The notes under the pieces are model-generated. The model was given only the letters and a program-made list of their open reading frames with translations. It was not told the origin of the DNA and did no database searches. Of a stretch of 10,452 bases of DNA, positions 7,717-10,452 are shown piece by piece (the stretch's first letter is position 1; every line of letters begins with the position of its first letter). The stretch comes from CAZQLE01 sp964593905 (GTDB taxonomy: Bacteria; Chloroflexota; Anaerolineae; Anaerolineales; Anaerolineaceae): assembly GCA_964593905.1 (NCBI GenBank), contig CAZQLE010000141.1, positions 1 to 10,452 of the forward strand, written 5' to 3'. Position numbers and translations under genes: made by a program.

Positions 7717-8601
7717 TTACTTTTCCATTTTTTGCGAGAGCGCATCCGACGATTTCGCGGTCAGCGTGGGAAGCTGCGCATAATGATTCAGCTCAAACTC
7801 GGCGTGGCTGACCAGGTCTTCAAAGGTCACGGCCTGATCGGGAAACGACGCGCTCCCAAATGCCATCGGGATATTGAGCTTATCCATGATGACCGCCTGG
7901 ATGCGCTCGGCCAGAAACACCGAGCCATCGGGCGTGGTTTCGGGGCACAACACCACAAAGCGGCCGTCTTCACCCTGGTTGACAATGATGTCGGTGCGGC
8001 GCACTTCTTTGTTGATGATCTCGGCCAGGCTGGCCACCAGAAAACGCTCGGCCATTTTGTTTTGAATCTCGATCAGAATGCGTTCGAGGTCCATGCGCAG
8101 CGAGTGCGAAGCCGGTTCGAGCATGATGATCGAAAGCGGCCGGTTGTGGCGCCGGCTGCGGATAAACTCGACCTTGATCTCATCGGTTGAATCGCCTTTA
8201 TCCAGAATGCGCTGTCCGTCGCGGGGCAGGGTGACGGCTTCGATAAAGGCTTCCATTTCATTAAAGCTGTGTGCGATCACATTGCCCAGCCAGGCAGCAA
8301 TGGCGATCAGCGAGAGCTCGGTAATGGTGCGATAAATTTCAAGGGCTGCCCAGAGAGGTGTTTGACCCAGCAGCAAGCGGCCGGCGAGCAGAAGGCCCCC
8401 CCAGATTAAAAAAACCGCATACCACGGCGCACGGCGCAATGTTGAAATGATCAGTGGCGTGGTAAGCGCAAAAAAGACCAGGACATAAAGGATGTCATGC
8501 AGCGCAACCAGATCTGCAAACCCCACCTGAATGCGACCCAGACCAAAGATGGCCGAAAGGTAAAGCAACGCCGCAATCAGAGACCATTTCTGTTTGTTCA
8601 T
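7717..8601 (-). CDS. Four-helix membrane protein with C-terminal degenerate GGDEF domain
   Basis: This is the first gene of the polysaccharide operon (294 aa). Four hydrophobic segments are visible at about 6-28, 31-55, 60-78 and 90-110, followed by a cytoplasmic region. Residues 140-275 follow the GGDEF-domain layout: EFIRSRRHNRPLSIIMLEP (145-163), LAEIINKEVRRTDII (192-206), GRFVVLCPET (213-222), then LAERIQAVI (230-238) and FGSASFPDQAVTFEDLVSHA (248-267). The signature is lost (GEDGRF at 210-215, with what looks like one extra residue), so cyclase activity is unlikely. R201-R-T-D204 keeps an RxxD at the I-site position, so c-di-GMP binding is a reasonable inference. The ATG at 8599-8601 is preferred because GGAG (8608-8611) lies six bases upstream. 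The in-frame ATG at 8611-8613 would give 298 aa but has no Shine-Dalgarno sequence. It lies 39 bp ahead of the phosphoglycosyl transferase gene. No characterised homolog was recognised. Confidence 0.83.
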   Translation of the reverse strand: MNKQKWSLIAALLYLSAIFGLGRIQVGFADLVALHDILYVLVFFALTTPLIISTLRRAPWYAVFLIWGGLLLAGRLLLGQTPLWAALEIYRTITELSLIAIAAWLGNVIAHSFNEMEAFIEAVTLPRDGQRILDKGDSTDEIKVEFIRSRRHNRPLSIIMLEPASHSLRMDLERILIEIQNKMAERFLVASLAEIINKEVRRTDIIVNQGEDGRFVVLCPETTPDGSVFLAERIQAVIMDKLNIPMAFGSASFPDQAVTFEDLVSHAEFELNHYAQLPTLTAKSSDALSQKMEK

Positions 8602-8723
8602 TGTAGGCTCCATGTATTGGCGGCCGCTGCGATTTCGTAATTGATAGCCTTTACAAATCTTTTACCGAGCCGCTTTAACAATAATTGTCTCCGTTTTATG
8701 TTGCGTCATCATTAATTAAAGTT

Positions 8724-8753
8724 ATTTTACAATAAATCATATATATTAATCAA
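8724..8753 (-). promoter_or_regulatory. Candidate sigma-70-type promoter of the polysaccharide operon
   Basis: On the minus strand, TTGATT (8753-8748; 4 of 6 to the -35 consensus) is separated by 18 bases from TAAAAT (8729-8724; 5 of 6 to the -10 consensus). Transcription would start near 8716, leaving a leader of about 115 nt before the ATG at 8601. In such an AT-rich stretch, matches of this quality can arise by chance. Confidence 0.35.
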
Positions 8754-8798
8754 ATGTAATCAACAATTGCTTCTTACTCTTTCTGCAAGTTTATAGAT

Positions 8799-8834
8799 AA
8801 TATTGATGATAATAATATCATTTTTATCAATATT
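8799..8834. promoter_or_regulatory. 36-nt imperfect palindrome, candidate operator
   Basis: Perfect 9-nt arms AATATTGAT (8799-8807) and ATCAATATT (8826-8834) flank an 18-nt centre that is itself largely symmetric. By hand alignment, 30 of 36 positions match the reverse complement. A nested inner palindrome ATGATAATAATATCAT (8806-8821) has two mismatched positions, one symmetric pair. It sits upstream of the candidate leftward promoter and about 150 bp before the rightward gene, a plausible place for a dimeric regulator controlling one or both directions. The regulator is unknown. Confidence 0.45.
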
Positions 8835-8843
8835 GTGCGAATC

Positions 8844-8859
8844 GGGGGACCCATCCCCC
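8844..8859. other. GC-rich hairpin in the AT-rich intergenic region
   Basis: GGGGGA (8844-8849), loop CCCA, TCCCCC (8850-8859) form a perfect 6-bp stem with a 4-nt loop. It lies in a short GC-rich island ten bases after the palindrome. No T run follows on either strand, so it is not a standard intrinsic terminator. Its role is unknown. Confidence 0.35.
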
Positions 8860-8982
8860 CCGGCGCGGCGAATATTTCATTTCCTTATGCGTTCTTTATG
8901 TGATCCTGATGGACGATATGCTATGCTTAATCGGCTGTTGTTGCGCCTGAACCCATTCCTTATTTTATAAAGAGATAAACCA

Positions 8983-9627
8983 ATGACCTGTAAAATGATT
9001 TCCCTGGCGCCTGAAGAAATGGAAGCGCGCGCGCCTTATCATTTGCTGACCAGCATCATTGCCCCGCGTCCCATTACCTGGATATCCACCATAAACGCGG
9101 CCGGGGTTCCAAACCTGGCTCCGTTTTCTTTTTATACCGCGGTGGCCGGCTTTCCGCCAACCATTATGTTTTCGGTATCTTACCGGACGCGGCTGCTGCC
9201 CAGAGAAAAAGACACCCTGCGCAATGTTCAGGAAGTGGGCGAATTTGTTGCCCATGTGGTTGATGTCAGCAATGCTGAGGCGATGGCGATCACCGCTATT
9301 GATTTTGCCCCCGGTGTGAACGAATTTGAAAAAGCGGGCCTAAAAATTGCGCCCTCCATCGTTGTGCGCCCCCCCAGGGTGGTGACCGCGCCGGTCGCCA
9401 TGGAATGCCGGGTGACGCAAATTATTCCCGTTGAAGATTCGACAAACATCATGGTGTTGGGAAAAGTGGTCCGTTTTCATGTGCGCGAAGACCTGATGCG
9501 GCCCAACGGGTTGGTTGACACCCTTCAGATGGACCCGATTACCCGCCTGGGCGGCCCGGTCGAATATACCCGAATTGGCGAATTGTTTTATCTCGAGGTT
9601 CCAGAATCTGAACCGACTGCGAAGTAG
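8983..9627 (+). CDS. Flavin reductase-like (FMN-binding split-barrel) family protein
   Basis: This 214-residue protein belongs to the flavin-reductase-like, FMN-binding split-barrel family (PF01613 type, DIM6/NTAB group). Members bind FMN and act as NAD(P)H:flavin oxidoreductases or related redox proteins in the cytoplasm. Family features visible are APRPITWIST (27-36), GVPNLAPFSFY (41-51), where NLAPFS is the typical flavin-contact stretch, KDTLRNV (76-82), IMVLGKVV (156-163) and ITRLGGPVEY (186-195) near the C-terminus. The length is normal. The ATG at 8983-8985 has only a weak AAGAGA about seven bases upstream. It is the sole rightward gene here, divergent from the polysaccharide operon and convergent with the histidine kinase, and probably forms its own transcription unit with no functional link to either. 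The physiological substrate cannot be deduced. Confidence 0.9.
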   Translation: MTCKMISLAPEEMEARAPYHLLTSIIAPRPITWISTINAAGVPNLAPFSFYTAVAGFPPTIMFSVSYRTRLLPREKDTLRNVQEVGEFVAHVVDVSNAEAMAITAIDFAPGVNEFEKAGLKIAPSIVVRPPRVVTAPVAMECRVTQIIPVEDSTNIMVLGKVVRFHVREDLMRPNGLVDTLQMDPITRLGGPVEYTRIGELFYLEVPESEPTAK

Positions 9628-9644
9628 GGCCTCTGGCCGCCGGC

Positions 9645-10452
9645 TTACCCCTGCCCGTTGGGCAGGGTGAAGGTGAACACGGCGCCCTGGCCGGGGCCGG
9701 GGCTGGCGGCGTGCATTTGGCCGCTGTGCGCTTCGACCAGGCTGCGGGCAATGGTCAGCCCGATGCCGCTGCCGCCGTGCGTGCGGGAGCGGGATTTCTC
9801 TACGCGGTAGAAGCGGGTGAAAACCTGCTCCAACTGGTCGGCCGGGATGCCTGCGCCGGTATCGGCCACGCTGAAGGTGGTCAACTGCGCGCCGCCGGCG
9901 GCCGACAGCGTAATTTGCCCGCCCGGCGGGGTGAACTTTAGCGCGTTGCCCACCAGGTTGGTCAATACCTGGGCAATGCGGTCGGGGTCGGCCAACACAG
10001 CGGGCAGGCCTTCGGGCAGGTTGAGCTTGAGGGTGATGCCCCGGTTTTCGGCGGCAGGGTTGAAGCGGCGCAGAATGGGTTGCAGCAGTTCGGCCGGGCT
10101 GCACAGACGCGGCTGCAAGCGGATGGCGCCGGCTTCGACGCGGCTGAGCTCTTGCAAATCTTCCACCAGGCGCTGCAAGCGGGCTGCATCCTGGCGGATC
10201 TGTTCAAAGGTCTCGGGTTCGGGGGTGAGCACGCCATCAATCAGGCCTTCCATCGACCCGGCAATGGTGGTGAGTGGGGTGCGCAGCTCGTGGGCGACAT
10301 CGGCGATGAGCTGGCGGCGCACGGTTTCGGTCTGATCGAGTGCGGCGGCCATTTGATTAAAGCGCAGCGCCAGACGGCCCAGATCGTCGAGGGCAGGTTC
10401 GGGCAGACCGGGCTGGGGGATGCGCTCGTGATAATGTCCGGCGGCGATGCGT
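9645..10452 (-). CDS. Sensor histidine kinase, C-terminal part (HAMP end, HisKA, HATPase_c)
   Basis: The frame is open to the window edge, so the N-terminal sensor and membrane helices are missing. The visible 269 codons start with the end of a HAMP domain (RIAAGHYHERIP at 1-12, ALDDLGRLALRFNQMAAAL at 20-38). Next is the HisKA dimerisation domain with the H-box DVAHELRTPLTTI, phosphoacceptor H54. The HATPase_c domain then shows the N-box (N165 and N169 in NLVGNALKF), G1 (DTGAGIP from 197), the F-box (FTRFYR) and G2 (GGSGIGL from 226). It is an orthodox two-component kinase: it autophosphorylates on H54 and passes phosphate to a response regulator, probably encoded beyond base 10452 (inference). 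The ATG at 10350-10352 is inside the HAMP domain and is not the real start. The stop is TAA at 9645-9647, and the gene is convergent with the flavin-reductase-like gene, 17 bp apart. Confidence 0.93.
   Translation of the reverse strand, partial: RIAAGHYHERIPQPGLPEPALDDLGRLALRFNQMAAALDQTETVRRQLIADVAHELRTPLTTIAGSMEGLIDGVLTPEPETFEQIRQDAARLQRLVEDLQELSRVEAGAIRLQPRLCSPAELLQPILRRFNPAAENRGITLKLNLPEGLPAVLADPDRIAQVLTNLVGNALKFTPPGGQITLSAAGGAQLTTFSVADTGAGIPADQLEQVFTRFYRVEKSRSRTHGGSGIGLTIARSLVEAHSGQMHAASPGPGQGAVFTFTLPNGQG
9649..9667. terminator. Perfect hairpin at the convergent gene ends, possible bidirectional terminator
   Basis: CCCTGCCC (9649-9656), loop GTT, GGGCAGGG (9660-9667) form an 8-bp perfect GC-rich stem. 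It lies in the last codons of the histidine kinase gene, 22 bases past the stop of the flavin-reductase-like gene. There is no T run on either side, so termination activity is uncertain. It is the only strong stem at this junction. Confidence 0.25.

Larger units (their letters stand above)
8602..8982. other. AT-rich divergent intergenic region
   Basis: These 381 bases lie between the divergent polysaccharide operon and the flavin-reductase-like gene. The section 8641-8820 has only about 46 G+C in 180 bases by hand count, far below the flanking genes. It contains a candidate leftward promoter, an 11-nt perfect inverted repeat ACAATAATTGT (8678-8688), a 36-nt imperfect palindrome (8799-8834) and a GC-rich hairpin (8844-8859), listed separately where relevant. 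A weak candidate promoter for the rightward gene is TTGTTG (8938-8943), a 17-bp spacer and TATTTT (8961-8966). It would give a very short leader. No convincing protein-coding or structured RNA gene was seen. Confidence 0.75.

Noticed and set aside
8602..8716. A c-di-GMP riboswitch in the operon leader, which would fit the GGDEF theme
   Set aside because: I could not find the conserved GEMM core elements in the minus-strand leader; only a short 11-nt inverted repeat is present. A covariance-model search would settle it.
8821..8877. Short minus-strand open frame (about 17 codons) reading through the GC hairpin
   Set aside because: The AGG element is only two bases from the ATG, the peptide is composition-driven (R, G, P), and nothing else supports translation.
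8887..8970. 27-codon plus-strand open frame ending 12 bases before the flavin-reductase-like gene, a possible leader peptide
   Set aside because: No ribosome binding site precedes it (the upstream bases are pyrimidine-rich), it has no attenuator structure or run of regulatory codons, and its length is expected by chance.
9340..10104. Alternative minus-strand open frame of 254 codons overlapping the histidine kinase and flavin-reductase-like genes
   Set aside because: It is out of frame with the clear HisKA/HATPase_c sequence, crosses into the opposite-strand gene and has no recognisable domain.
1..10452. CRISPR arrays, tRNA/rRNA genes, insertion sequences or transposases
   Set aside because: No regularly spaced repeats, cloverleaf-like sequences, transposase motifs or terminal inverted repeats were seen on either strand.

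Overview
The window is a compact, GC-rich bacterial chromosome segment dominated by one long leftward (minus-strand) exopolysaccharide or capsule locus of the Wzx/Wzy type. From its likely promoter near 8720-8755 the order is: a four-helix membrane protein with a degenerate GGDEF domain (7717-8601); a small monotopic phosphoglycosyl transferase that starts the repeat unit on the lipid carrier (6997-7677); a GT4 glycosyltransferase (5741-7000); a Wzz-type chain-length protein fused to a second degenerate GGDEF domain (4616-5686); a Wzy/O-antigen-ligase-type polymerase (3069-4550); a Wzx-type flippase (1619-3076); and two more GT4 glycosyltransferases (455-1603 and 1-458, the last cut by the window edge). 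Most junctions are ATGA or 8-bp overlaps or gaps under 70 bp, so this reads as one operon that continues past base 1.

The pathway would run as follows. The phosphoglycosyl transferase loads the first sugar phosphate on undecaprenyl phosphate, the GT4 enzymes extend it in the cytoplasm, Wzx flips it, Wzy polymerises it, and the Wzz-like protein sets chain length. The unusual part is regulation. No BY-kinase or phosphatase is visible. Instead, two proteins of the operon carry GGDEF folds that have lost the catalytic signature but keep an RxxD motif where the c-di-GMP inhibitory (I) site sits. The inferred result is c-di-GMP control built directly into the initiation and polymerisation steps.

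An AT-rich divergent region (8602-8982; by hand count about 26% G+C across 8641-8820) separates the operon from a rightward flavin-reductase-like gene (8983-9627). It contains a 36-nt imperfect palindrome and a GC-rich hairpin. A convergent leftward sensor histidine kinase (9645 to the window edge, N-terminus missing) closes the window.

Organism: the high GC coding sequence, the absence of any outer-membrane export gene (Wza-like) in the visible part, and the degenerate GGDEF proteins would fit an environmental monoderm lineage such as Chloroflexota. This is inference only; nothing in the window fixes the taxonomy.
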